From: an uncultured Verrucomicrobiota bacterium
GTDB taxonomy: Bacteria; Verrucomicrobiota; Verrucomicrobiia; Methylacidiphilales; Verrucolacustridaceae
Assembly: GCA_903905395.1 (NCBI GenBank)
Contig: CAIVGD010000037.1
Span: 1-5,512, forward strand
Direction of reading: 5' to 3'
DNA length: 5,512 bases
Shown here: positions 1-5,512 of the stretch, piece by piece
Layout: each line of letters begins with the position of its first letter
How positions within the stretch are numbered: position 1 is the stretch's first letter
Translations under genes and position numbers: made by a program
Notes under the pieces: model-generated
What the model saw: only the letters and a program-made list of their open reading frames with translations
What the model was told of the DNA's origin: nothing
The model's database searches: none

Positions 1-1
1 C

Positions 2-958
2 ACCTTTGACCGCACGATGGAGCCGGATCTGGTGATTCGGCGAAAGGACGGCAGTCCAGTCTTTCACTTGGTCAACGTGGTGGACGATCTGGAGATGGGG
101 ATCACGCATGTCATCCGGGGGGAAGATCATCTCACAAATACGCACAAGCACATCGCCTTGTATGAGGCGCTGGGGGCTGTACCGCCTCAATTTGCCCACA
201 TCCCGCTCATCCTGAACCGTGGCAGATCGAAGATGAGCAAGCGGGACGATGGGGCGGCGGTGGAATTTTATGAGGAGGCTGGTTATCTCCCTGCCGCAGT
301 GCGCAATTATCTCTGCTTGCTGGGTTGGTCATTGGGCGAGAACCAGGAGATATTGCCTATCGACGAGATCATTCAGAAATTTGATCTCCAAAGATTGCAT
401 CGCAGTAACGCCAGTTTCGATGCGGACAAACTTTTCTGGATCAACGGGGAGTACTGGCGCGCGCTGAGTGATGGGGATTTTGAAAAGTTCACCCGCGAGT
501 ATCTTGCCAGGGTTCGTCCAGCGGCGGCGGCGTTGGATCCCGCCTTGCGGAATGGACTGCTCAAAATTATGAGGGAGAAAGTGCGCACGGGCCGCGAACT
601 GGCGGAGTGGCTCGATCCTTATCTGACCGAGGAGTACGAGTATTCGCCGGAGTCCCGTAAAAAACAGTTTTCCAATCCCGACGCGGGGAAGTTGCTCATC
701 GCCCTTGAAGCGGGGTTGATGGCGATTCAGGGACCTCTGGATGAGGCGGGCGCAGAGTCGGTTTGTCAGAAAGTGGCGGAGGCGGCGGCCCTCAAACCGG
801 CCAAGGTCATCCATCTCGTGCGTGCGGCGGTTTCGGGTCGGACGGTGGGGCCTTCTCTTTTTGCCCTTCTGGTCGTGCTCGGAATGGATCGGGTTAAAGC
901 ACGGCTGGCGCGGACAAGGGAACTTTTGGAAGCGGGTCAACTCGGGGTCGTGGCGTGA
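2..958 (+). CDS. gltX: Glutamyl-tRNA synthetase, C-terminal part (5' end outside window)
   Basis: Class I aminoacyl-tRNA synthetase that attaches glutamate to tRNA(Glu) in the cytosol. The frame is open from base 2, so the N-terminal catalytic part with the HIGH motif lies off the left edge. About 318 residues are visible of the roughly 480-510 usual for the family. Visible landmarks are FDRTMEPDLVIRR at the left edge, the family stretch RGEDHLTNT near bases 116-142, and the KMSKS-type loop as KMSKR at bases 230-244, followed by DDGA. The rest is the helical anticodon-binding region, ending in the typical block HLVRAAVSGRTVGPSL and a final LGMDRVKARLAR. The loop plus GEDH block favour bacterial GltX over GlnRS. 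Whether it charges only tRNA(Glu) or also tRNA(Gln) cannot be told from this part. Its TGA overlaps the next start codon (GTGA), so the downstream gene is probably co-translated. An ATG at base 17 is internal and not the true start. Confidence 0.96.
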   Translation, partial: TFDRTMEPDLVIRRKDGSPVFHLVNVVDDLEMGITHVIRGEDHLTNTHKHIALYEALGAVPPQFAHIPLILNRGRSKMSKRDDGAAVEFYEEAGYLPAAVRNYLCLLGWSLGENQEILPIDEIIQKFDLQRLHRSNASFDADKLFWINGEYWRALSDGDFEKFTREYLARVRPAAAALDPALRNGLLKIMREKVRTGRELAEWLDPYLTEEYEYSPESRKKQFSNPDAGKLLIALEAGLMAIQGPLDEAGAESVCQKVAEAAALKPAKVIHLVRAAVSGRTVGPSLFALLVVLGMDRVKARLARTRELLEAGQLGVVA

Positions 959-1545
959 CGTTAGCCAACCGCATCACGGTTCTCCGGATTCTTTTAGTGC
1001 CGCTCTTTGCCGGAGCGCTTTTGTATCATAGCGAATCGCACTCCGATGGATATGATGGGAGCGGGTGGTATTACGCCGCGGTGGGTCTCTTTATCGTGGC
1101 GGCATTTTCGGATGGAATTGATGGATGGGTGGCGCGGCATTTCGGACAAAGAAGCCAACTGGGTCAGATTCTGGATCCGATTGCGGACAAGTTACTCCTC
1201 GTGACGGCCATCGTCCTGTTGGGGACAATCGGAGTGGCGGGGAAGGGGCGGTTGCCGCTTTGGTTCCCAATTCTCGTGGTTAGTCGCGACCTGATCATCG
1301 TGGCGGGCACATTGTTGATCGGCGCGCTGCTCCACGATTATAAATTCATCCGACCGCACTGGACCGGGAAAGTAGCCACATTTTTTCAAATTGCGGTGGT
1401 TCTGCTGGGGCTTCTTCTGCCGGGAAATGTTTCCACGAAACCGGTTCTTTGGATGGCGGGACTCGTGACCCTGGTTTCCCTCGGAGTATATGTTAGCCGC
1501 GGGTGGAAACTTTTGCATACGAGCAGTTATGGCGAACCGAACTGA
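955..1545 (+). CDS. pgsA: CDP-alcohol phosphatidyltransferase, likely phosphatidylglycerophosphate synthase
   Basis: Integral membrane enzyme of 196 residues. The likely reaction is CDP-diacylglycerol plus glycerol-3-phosphate to phosphatidylglycerophosphate and CMP, the first committed step to phosphatidylglycerol. The complete family signature is present: D53-G-I-D56-G57-x2-A60-R61, then G70-x3-D74-x3-D78, whose aspartates bind metal and CDP. The N-terminus NRITVLRILLVP is typical of PgsA. Hydrophobic segments lie near residues 9-24, 39-52, 78-95, 102-125, 138-156 and 164-181, fitting a six-helix protein. A polar loop of about 15 residues (HSESHSDGYDGSG) separates the first two segments. 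The start is GTG at 955, overlapping the gltX stop, with GGGG at 944-947 seven bases upstream. This start places the conserved N-terminal Asn at residue 5, as in homologues. The 3' end overlaps der by 17 nt. A cardiolipin- or other phospholipid-forming member of the same superfamily is possible, because the signature does not fix the acceptor alcohol. Confidence 0.88.
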   Translation: MTLANRITVLRILLVPLFAGALLYHSESHSDGYDGSGWYYAAVGLFIVAAFSDGIDGWVARHFGQRSQLGQILDPIADKLLLVTAIVLLGTIGVAGKGRLPLWFPILVVSRDLIIVAGTLLIGALLHDYKFIRPHWTGKVATFFQIAVVLLGLLLPGNVSTKPVLWMAGLVTLVSLGVYVSRGWKLLHTSSYGEPN

Positions 1546-2884
1546 AACTGAGACAGGGCGGCCGGTGGTGGCCATCGTGGGGCGTCCAAACGTGGGCAAG
1601 AGCGCGCTGTTTAACCGGATCTGCCGGAGAAAGATCGCCCTGGTCTTCGATCGTCCCGGGGTGACGCGGGATCGTCTGGTGGCGGATGCGGAATGGGAGG
1701 GAAGGCCTTTTGTCTTAATCGATACCGGTGGGTTGGGGTTGGAGGACGGCACGGGACTTCAGGAGGCCGTCGAACGGGAGGCGGATTTAGCCATTGCTTC
1801 GGCTCAACGCGTTTTGTTGGTGGTGGACGGCAAGGAGGGGTTGCACGTGCTGGACACGGATGTCGCAAAGCGCCTCCGCAAAGCCGGACAAAAAGTGACA
1901 TTGGTGATCAATAAAATGGATCCCGGTTATGCGGGCATAAATACCAAGGAGTTTGCGCGACTCGGATTCGGAGCCGGTCACTTGGTTTCGGCGGAACACG
2001 GGTTGGGTTTTGGCGATCTGATGGAGGAGATCGGGAAGGCGTGGCAGGAAGAGGAACGGGTGAAGGACGAGAGGACCAGACTCGCGGTGGTGGGCCGGCC
2101 GAACGCGGGGAAGTCCTCTCTGATCAACGCTTGGGTGGGGATCGATCGGACGATGGTCAATGCCATGGCGGGGACAACTCGGGATGCCGTCGATGTTCCT
2201 GCGGAGCTGGGAGGGCACCCCGTACTTTTCATTGATACTGCGGGCTTACGGCAAAAAAGGAGAGTCGAAGATCCGCTGGAGAGGATCATGGGAGGAAGGA
2301 CGGCCCATGCGATCGACCGCTGTCACTTGGCCATTCTCACCATCGATGCGGTGCTGGGAGTAGGACTGGTGGAGAAAAAGATCGGCGGACTGATTCAACG
2401 GGCACAGAGGCCGTGTATTATTGCGGTCACAAAATGGGATCTGACGGCGGAAGGGGATGAGAAAACAAAGGGAGACGTTTTTAAAAAGACGTATGAGGAG
2501 GCACTTCGTCGCGGTCTTTTCTTTTTGCCCGATGTACCGGTGGTTTTTTTAAGTTCGGTCAAAAAAACCGGCTTACAGGAGCTGGAGAGTGCGGTGACTT
2601 TGATGCTCAAAGCGCGAACGATCAAGATCGGGACCGGGGAGCTGAATCGGGTGCTGGCCCGGGCGACAGAAGCACGAAGTACTCCGGTCAAAGGAAATAA
2701 AAAACTACGGATTTATTATGCGACCCAAGTTGAGGGGCCGTTGCCAACCCTGATGGGGTTCGTCAACCATCCGGCGGTGATGTCGGAAGCTTACGAGCGT
2801 TATTTGAGCAACCGGGTGCGGGAACATTTTCAGTTGGGCGGTTGTCCGTTGCGGTGGAGATGGCGCGGGAGGGAGAATAAATAG
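1529..2884 (+). CDS. der: Ribosome-assembly GTPase Der (EngA), two G domains plus KH-like domain
   Basis: Cytosolic GTPase of 451 residues required for maturation of the 50S ribosomal subunit. The tandem G domains are diagnostic. Domain 1 has G1 GRPNVGKS at 18-25, G2 PGVTRD at 43-48, G3 DTGG at 65-68, G4 NKMD at 128-131 and G5 near SA 154-155. Domain 2 has G1 GRPNAGKS at 189-196, G2 AGTTRD at 214-219, G3 DTAG at 236-239, G4 TKWD at 301-304 and a G5-like SSVKKTG at 342-348. The C-terminal KH-like domain (about 365-445) carries GFVNHP, YERYLSNRVRE and GGCPLR. The domain-2 G4 begins with Thr where Der normally has Asn. I chose ATG 1529 because it puts G1 at the usual depth. An in-frame ATG at 1490 would add 13 atypical residues and lengthen the overlap with pgsA. 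No strong ribosome binding site precedes 1529, so initiation probably depends on coupling to pgsA translation. Length is normal for the family. Confidence 0.95.
   Translation: MANRTETETGRPVVAIVGRPNVGKSALFNRICRRKIALVFDRPGVTRDRLVADAEWEGRPFVLIDTGGLGLEDGTGLQEAVEREADLAIASAQRVLLVVDGKEGLHVLDTDVAKRLRKAGQKVTLVINKMDPGYAGINTKEFARLGFGAGHLVSAEHGLGFGDLMEEIGKAWQEEERVKDERTRLAVVGRPNAGKSSLINAWVGIDRTMVNAMAGTTRDAVDVPAELGGHPVLFIDTAGLRQKRRVEDPLERIMGGRTAHAIDRCHLAILTIDAVLGVGLVEKKIGGLIQRAQRPCIIAVTKWDLTAEGDEKTKGDVFKKTYEEALRRGLFFLPDVPVVFLSSVKKTGLQELESAVTLMLKARTIKIGTGELNRVLARATEARSTPVKGNKKLRIYYATQVEGPLPTLMGFVNHPAVMSEAYERYLSNRVREHFQLGGCPLRWRWRGRENK
2542..2569. repeat. 9-bp inverted repeat with T7 and A7 arms inside der
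   Basis: GGTTTTTTT (2542-2550) and AAAAAAACC (2561-2569) are perfect inverted copies around a 10-nt spacer. They lie in the der codons for VVFLSSVKKTG, the G5 region of the second G domain. The two seven-base homopolymers are conspicuous in this GC-rich background. The arms are largely A:T, so the RNA hairpin would be weak. No function is claimed. Confidence 0.6.
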
Positions 2885-2957
2885 TAGAGGATGCTGGCTG
2901 GATAATCGGGGTTTGCCTTCCTGGACGAAGAGTCGTTCTTGACCGGGGAATGGAAGC

Positions 2958-2963
2958 AGGGAG
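2958..2963 (+). promoter_or_regulatory. Ribosome binding site of rmuC
   Basis: AGGGAG ends nine bases before the rmuC ATG at 2973, a workable Shine-Dalgarno spacing. It supports the chosen start. The same hexamer recurs at 4272-4277 before a small ORF. The rest of the 88-nt gap after der (2885-2957) shows no convincing -35/-10 pair and no hairpin with a T tract, so read-through from der is likely. Confidence 0.6.
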
Positions 2964-2972
2964 TTTGCGAGG

Positions 2973-4232
2973 ATGACTTTTGAGGTTCTTTTGGCTGCTG
3001 CCCTAGGCATCGGAATTGGTGCAGGAGTTGCGTATGCCTTGTCAGCAGGTCGTTTGGGTCGCCTCGGGGCAGAGGCCAAGGCTTTTAAGGAGCGCTGGGA
3101 GGAGTCGGAACGAGTGCGAATCGCGTCCGAGACGCAGAATCGGGAGGCACGGGAGAATCTGGTGAGGGCTGAAACGGAACGGCAGTCGTCCGAACGCAGT
3201 CTGGCAGAGGCCCGTGATGAGAAGGAGAAACTCGCAACACGCCTACAATTGGATCTGCGGGCGATGGCTCAGGAGATGGTGACGGAAGGTACACGCCGTT
3301 TGGCCGAGGATAACCGGACCCAAGTGGGGATCGAACTGCGACCGATCCTCGACCGGATGGAAACCTTCCGCAAACGGGTGGACGAGGTACACACCGCCGA
3401 GACATCGCTCCAGTCCGATCTGCGGCACGAGTTGAAACAGATTCAACTGATGAGCACGAAGCTGGAGACGCAAACCCATGCCTTGACCCACGCGCTGAAG
3501 AATGATTCGGGGGTGCGCGGACGTTGGGGGGAGATGATTCTTGAGAAAACCCTAGAAATCTCCGGCCTGGAAAAAGGCAAGGAGTACCGGATACAAGAAT
3601 CGGCCGATCGAAAGAGGATGGATGCGGTTATTTATCTTCCGGATGACAGAGCCATCATTGTGGACAGTAAAGTTCCGCTGGTGGATTACGACGCCTACTG
3701 TGCGGCGACGGAACCGATTGAGCAGGAGCGGTGTCTCAAAGCCCATGGCACGGCGGTGAAACGTTTTATTGATGATCTTTCCGGCAAGGCCTATCCGGAG
3801 TTACTCCAGGGCAAGTCACCTGATTTTACCGTCATGTTCATTCCGATCGAACCGGCGTTTGGGGCGGCGATCCGTGGTGACCCTGGGCTTGTGGAGTATG
3901 CGTTTGAAAAACGGATTGTTCTGACCACCCCGAGTACGCTGATGGCCACCCTGCGAACGATCGCCAATCTATGGAAGATTGAACGACAGAACCGGAATGT
4001 GCAGGAGATCGCGCGTCTCGGAGGAAAGTTACACGATGATCTAGTCAACTTCTGCAGTGACCTAAAGGAAGTCGGCGATGCCTTGGAAAAAGCGCAGGAG
4101 GCGCATGGGGCGGCGGTGAAAAAGCTTTCTGAGAAAAAGGGCAATATTATTGGGACGGCGGATAAACTGAGGGAACTCGGAGCCAAGACAGATAAGAAAC
4201 TGGTCCTGGAATCCGGTGATTCTGAGACGTAG
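2973..4232 (+). CDS. rmuC: RmuC-family DNA recombination protein
   Basis: Protein of 419 residues of the RmuC family. In E. coli, RmuC lowers the frequency of inverted-repeat-stimulated rearrangements, and the family core is assigned to the PD-(D/E)XK nuclease-like fold. Residues 4-23 form one hydrophobic segment that probably anchors it in the inner membrane. Residues about 30-165 are rich in E, R, K and Q with heptad-like spacing, as expected for a coiled coil. The conserved core follows: RGRWGE at 182-187, RMDAVIYLP at 215-223, IIVDSKVPL at 228-236 (D217, D231 and K233 fit the nuclease-fold pattern), YPELL at 274-278, MFIPIEPAF at 288-296, and TTPSTLMATLRTIANLWKIE at 318-337. Family members usually read RPD where this one has R-M-D; the aspartate is kept. 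The start ATG has AGGGAG nine bases upstream and gives a sensible membrane anchor. It probably belongs to the transcript from der. The biochemical activity of the family is not settled. Confidence 0.95.
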   Translation: MTFEVLLAAALGIGIGAGVAYALSAGRLGRLGAEAKAFKERWEESERVRIASETQNREARENLVRAETERQSSERSLAEARDEKEKLATRLQLDLRAMAQEMVTEGTRRLAEDNRTQVGIELRPILDRMETFRKRVDEVHTAETSLQSDLRHELKQIQLMSTKLETQTHALTHALKNDSGVRGRWGEMILEKTLEISGLEKGKEYRIQESADRKRMDAVIYLPDDRAIIVDSKVPLVDYDAYCAATEPIEQERCLKAHGTAVKRFIDDLSGKAYPELLQGKSPDFTVMFIPIEPAFGAAIRGDPGLVEYAFEKRIVLTTPSTLMATLRTIANLWKIERQNRNVQEIARLGGKLHDDLVNFCSDLKEVGDALEKAQEAHGAAVKKLSEKKGNIIGTADKLRELGAKTDKKLVLESGDSET

Positions 4233-4236
4233 GAGG
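4231..4236 (+). promoter_or_regulatory. Orphan Shine-Dalgarno-like AGGAGG on the rmuC stop codon
   Basis: A perfect AGGAGG begins within the TAG stop of rmuC (4230-4232). No ATG, GTG or TTG follows at 5-10 bases. The first ATG is at 4257, 20 bases away, and opens only a 12-codon frame. It may be a chance match or a remnant of a former gene start; no function can be assigned. Confidence 0.3.
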
Positions 4237-4271
4237 ATTTTCGGGTTCGATCGTAGATGGGCGTGTCCAAA

Positions 4272-4277
4272 AGGGAG
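4272..4277 (+). promoter_or_regulatory. Putative ribosome binding site of the 20-codon small ORF
   Basis: AGGGAG lies five bases before ATG 4283. This is the best-looking initiation signal in the rmuC to AddB-like gap, better than anything visible before the large downstream gene at 4352. Confidence 0.35.
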
Positions 4278-4282
4278 CCACC

Positions 4283-4345
4283 ATGCCGAGATTAAATAAT
4301 AGCAAGGTGGGACTGTTTTTGTCCCAGGGGGCGGGCGATGATTAG
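4283..4345 (+). CDS. Possible 20-residue leader peptide upstream of the AddB-like gene
   Basis: A short frame reads ATG, 19 further codons, then TAG, giving MPRLNNSKVGLFLSQGAGDD. AGGGAG precedes it by five bases. It ends six bases before the ATG of the AddB-like gene and is in the same frame, so a terminating ribosome would be placed to re-initiate at 4352. The peptide is not like a signal sequence and has no run of a single amino acid that would mark classical attenuation. It could be a coupling leader, an N-terminal extension cut off by a stop codon, or chance. The downstream protein begins with a family-like N-terminus at 4352, which argues against a broken extension. Weakly supported. Confidence 0.2.
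   Translation: MPRLNNSKVGLFLSQGAGDD
4308..4326 (+). other. Short hairpin in the AddB-like leader
   Basis: TGGGAC (4308-4313) pairs with GTCCCA (4321-4326) around a seven-base loop, TGTTTTT. The T run sits in the loop and not after the stem, so this is not a standard intrinsic terminator. The left arm overlaps GGTGG (4306-4310), which could instead pair with CCACC (4278-4282), so two exclusive foldings exist. Whether either forms is unknown. Confidence 0.35.
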
Positions 4346-4350
4346 CCCCC
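4327..4350 (+). promoter_or_regulatory. GC-rich hairpin ending just before the AddB-like start codon
   Basis: GGGGGC (4327-4332) pairs perfectly with GCCCCC (4345-4350) around a 12-base loop. The right arm stops one base before ATG 4352, in the region a ribosome must contact. The TAG of the small ORF (4343-4345) runs into this arm, so a ribosome translating that ORF would melt the helix. This suggests translation-coupled access to the downstream start. It is inferred from base complementarity only. Confidence 0.35.
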
Positions 4351-4351
4351 T

Positions 4352-5512
4352 ATGAAGCGTACTTTTCTTGGATGGGACGAGCCGGTCCTAGCCCACACCG
4401 CCAAGTGGCTTTTAAAAAACTATCCTGATCTCTCGAATGTGAAGGTGGTGGTTCGAGGCGGGCGAGCGGGTCGGAGGCTGTTGGAGAAGTTGGCGATCGA
4501 GGCAGACCGGCAAAAGATTCCACTGTTTTCTCCGCGCATTTCCACCATTGCCAAGATTGCGGAGGAGTTGTTTGACCCTCCGGCTGAGCTGGGGCCGGCG
4601 GCGTCGGAGCTCACCCAGAAACTAGCCTGGGTGGAGGCTCTGAGACTTCTTCCCCAAAAACGCAAAGCGGCGCTCTTGGAAATTCCATTGGAGATTCAGC
4701 AACAAGGAGGCTTTAGACCTGAACTTCTGCTCGCTGGAAGAGTGCAGTCTTTGTGGAATGAGTTAGGCGGAGAAGGGCTGACTTTTGCCGGGGTGGCTGA
4801 GGTTATGGAGACGAAGATGCCCGAAGCACCCGAGGCGGAGGTTTCCCGTTGGACGATTTTGGAGGAGGCACATAAAATTTACCGGGAAGTTCTGAAGGGT
4901 GGTGGATGGATGGATCCGGCGGAAAGGCGTACGGCTCTTTGGATGAAGGGAACGCCCCGGGATGTGGAAGTAGTTTTGGCCGGGGTGGTGGAAATCCGTC
5001 CGGTATTTGTACAAATGCTCGCACGATTGCCTCGTCCGGCTCAGGTGCTTGTCTTTGCCCCGGAAGCTGAGGCGGCAGGATTTGATGATCTGGGTCAGCT
5101 GGAAGCTAAGGTTTGGGCGAAACGGAGTGCGGGTTTGCGGGATGGTGAGATTCATCCCGTGGGTCGTGCGGTGGAACAGTCGGCTCGGTTAACTGAGATG
5201 GCTCGGGCTTGGCCTGGGATGGCGTTGGCAATTCCTGATGAAACCGCGGTGGCGGGGATTCGGGAGCATCTTCACGAGGTGGGATTGGATTCGCACTGGG
5301 CGGAGGGAAGAAAAATGGAGGAAGGAAGGGTGGCGGGTTTTCTCCGGGCGGTGGCTGAATACGTTTCGCGGAATCCGGGAGAGGCGCCTTCTTGGGAGTC
5401 GGGCGCTTGGCTGGCGAGACATCCGGATGGACTGGGATCGTGGATCCATGCCTCGAGGGTGCTGGACGAATATGCGGCCAAACATGTGCCCGAAAGGATG
5501 GATCCTCCGCAG
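4352..5512 (+). CDS. AddB-like / PD-(D/E)XK nuclease family protein, N-terminal part (3' end outside window)
   Basis: An uninterrupted frame of 387 codons runs off the right edge. It resembles the N-terminal, inactivated-helicase half of AddB-type proteins, which work with AddA to process double-strand DNA ends for recombination. Supporting features are an N-terminal GWDEPVLAHTAKWLL helix, a beta strand plus arginine-rich turn KVVVRGGRAGRRLLEKLA at 31-48, SPRIST at 60-65, a strand VEVVLAGVVEIRP at 205-217 followed by PAQVLVFAP at 229-237, and ALAIPDETAVAGIREHL at 291-307. This order matches alphaproteobacterial-style AddB, as I recall it. The position of a Walker A loop reads GGRAGRR without GKS/T, so no ATP binding is expected here. 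The nuclease domain that would confirm the family lies beyond the window. An in-frame TAG at 4343 fixes the start at or after ATG 4352. No ordinary ribosome binding site is seen. Placement after rmuC fits a DNA repair role. Family call moderate, coding call strong. Confidence 0.65.
   Translation, partial: MKRTFLGWDEPVLAHTAKWLLKNYPDLSNVKVVVRGGRAGRRLLEKLAIEADRQKIPLFSPRISTIAKIAEELFDPPAELGPAASELTQKLAWVEALRLLPQKRKAALLEIPLEIQQQGGFRPELLLAGRVQSLWNELGGEGLTFAGVAEVMETKMPEAPEAEVSRWTILEEAHKIYREVLKGGGWMDPAERRTALWMKGTPRDVEVVLAGVVEIRPVFVQMLARLPRPAQVLVFAPEAEAAGFDDLGQLEAKVWAKRSAGLRDGEIHPVGRAVEQSARLTEMARAWPGMALAIPDETAVAGIREHLHEVGLDSHWAEGRKMEEGRVAGFLRAVAEYVSRNPGEAPSWESGAWLARHPDGLGSWIHASRVLDEYAAKHVPERMDPPQ

Noticed and set aside
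329..940. 203-codon open frame on the minus strand inside gltX
   Set aside because: It lies fully antisense to conserved gltX codons, has low-complexity Arg/Pro-rich content and no recognisable family; it follows from the GC-rich codon pattern of the sense gene.
1490..1528. Alternative upstream start for der at ATG 1490
   Set aside because: Adds 13 residues (MLAAGGNFCIRAV) not typical of Der and deepens the overlap with pgsA; GGAG is only three bases before it. ATG 1529 fits the family better.
1192..1752. 186-codon open frame on the minus strand across the pgsA/der junction
   Set aside because: Antisense shadow of two well-supported genes, with no ribosome binding site evidence and no family features.
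2885..2957. Promoter or terminator between der and rmuC
   Set aside because: TTGCCT and TTGACC occur, but no -10 follows at proper spacing; a small GGACGA/TCGTTC helix has one wobble pair and no T tract.
3791..4270. 159-codon open frame on the minus strand over the rmuC 3' end
   Set aside because: Ser-rich mirror of the conserved RmuC core; the sense strand explains the sequence completely.
4291..4302. AT-rich ATTAAATAATAG as a -10 promoter element
   Set aside because: AATAAT resembles a -10 box, but no acceptable -35 hexamer lies 16-18 bases upstream.
4308..4326. TGGGAC/GTCCCA hairpin as an intrinsic terminator
   Set aside because: The T run is in the loop and the stem is followed by a G-rich stretch, the opposite of what a terminator needs.
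4911..5506. Recurrent GGATCC / GGATGGATCC strings near the right end
   Set aside because: They encode Met-Asp-Pro or Trp-Ile in frame and are not regularly spaced; they look like codon coincidence and not a repeat family.

Overview
The window is a dense run of five genes, all on the + strand. The first is cut by the left edge and the last by the right edge. In order: the 3' part of gltX (glutamyl-tRNA synthetase), a complete CDP-alcohol phosphatidyltransferase (pgsA-like), a complete der (double-domain GTPase for 50S ribosome assembly), a complete rmuC (membrane-anchored coiled-coil nuclease-fold protein), and the first 387 codons of a large AddB-like / PD-(D/E)XK-family recombination protein. 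I see no tRNA, rRNA, CRISPR array, transposon or attachment site.

The organism is a bacterium with moderately high GC (high fifties by eye) and strong purine (G) loading of the coding strand. The gene content is chromosomal housekeeping. The CDP-alcohol phosphatidyltransferase, Der and AddB-like protein remind me of Verrucomicrobiota (Opitutae-like) proteins. That is recollection of style and not a search result, so the taxonomic guess has low to moderate confidence.

Layout: gltX, pgsA and der are translationally interlocked. The gltX stop overlaps the pgsA GTG start (GTGA), and the der ATG lies 17 nt inside the pgsA end. An 88-nt gap without a convincing promoter or terminator precedes rmuC. 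A 119-nt gap separates rmuC from the AddB-like gene, and this is the only stretch with unexplained structure. It holds an orphan AGGAGG on the rmuC stop codon, a 20-codon small ORF with a good ribosome binding site, and three short helices, two of them mutually exclusive. The last helix ends directly in front of the AddB-like start codon.

Functionally, the first three genes serve translation (tRNA charging, ribosome assembly) and membrane lipid synthesis. The last two concern DNA ends and recombination: RmuC limits rearrangements in E. coli, and AddB partners AddA in double-strand-break resection. Nothing here looks like a clearly new system. The leader of the AddB-like gene is the best candidate for a second look.
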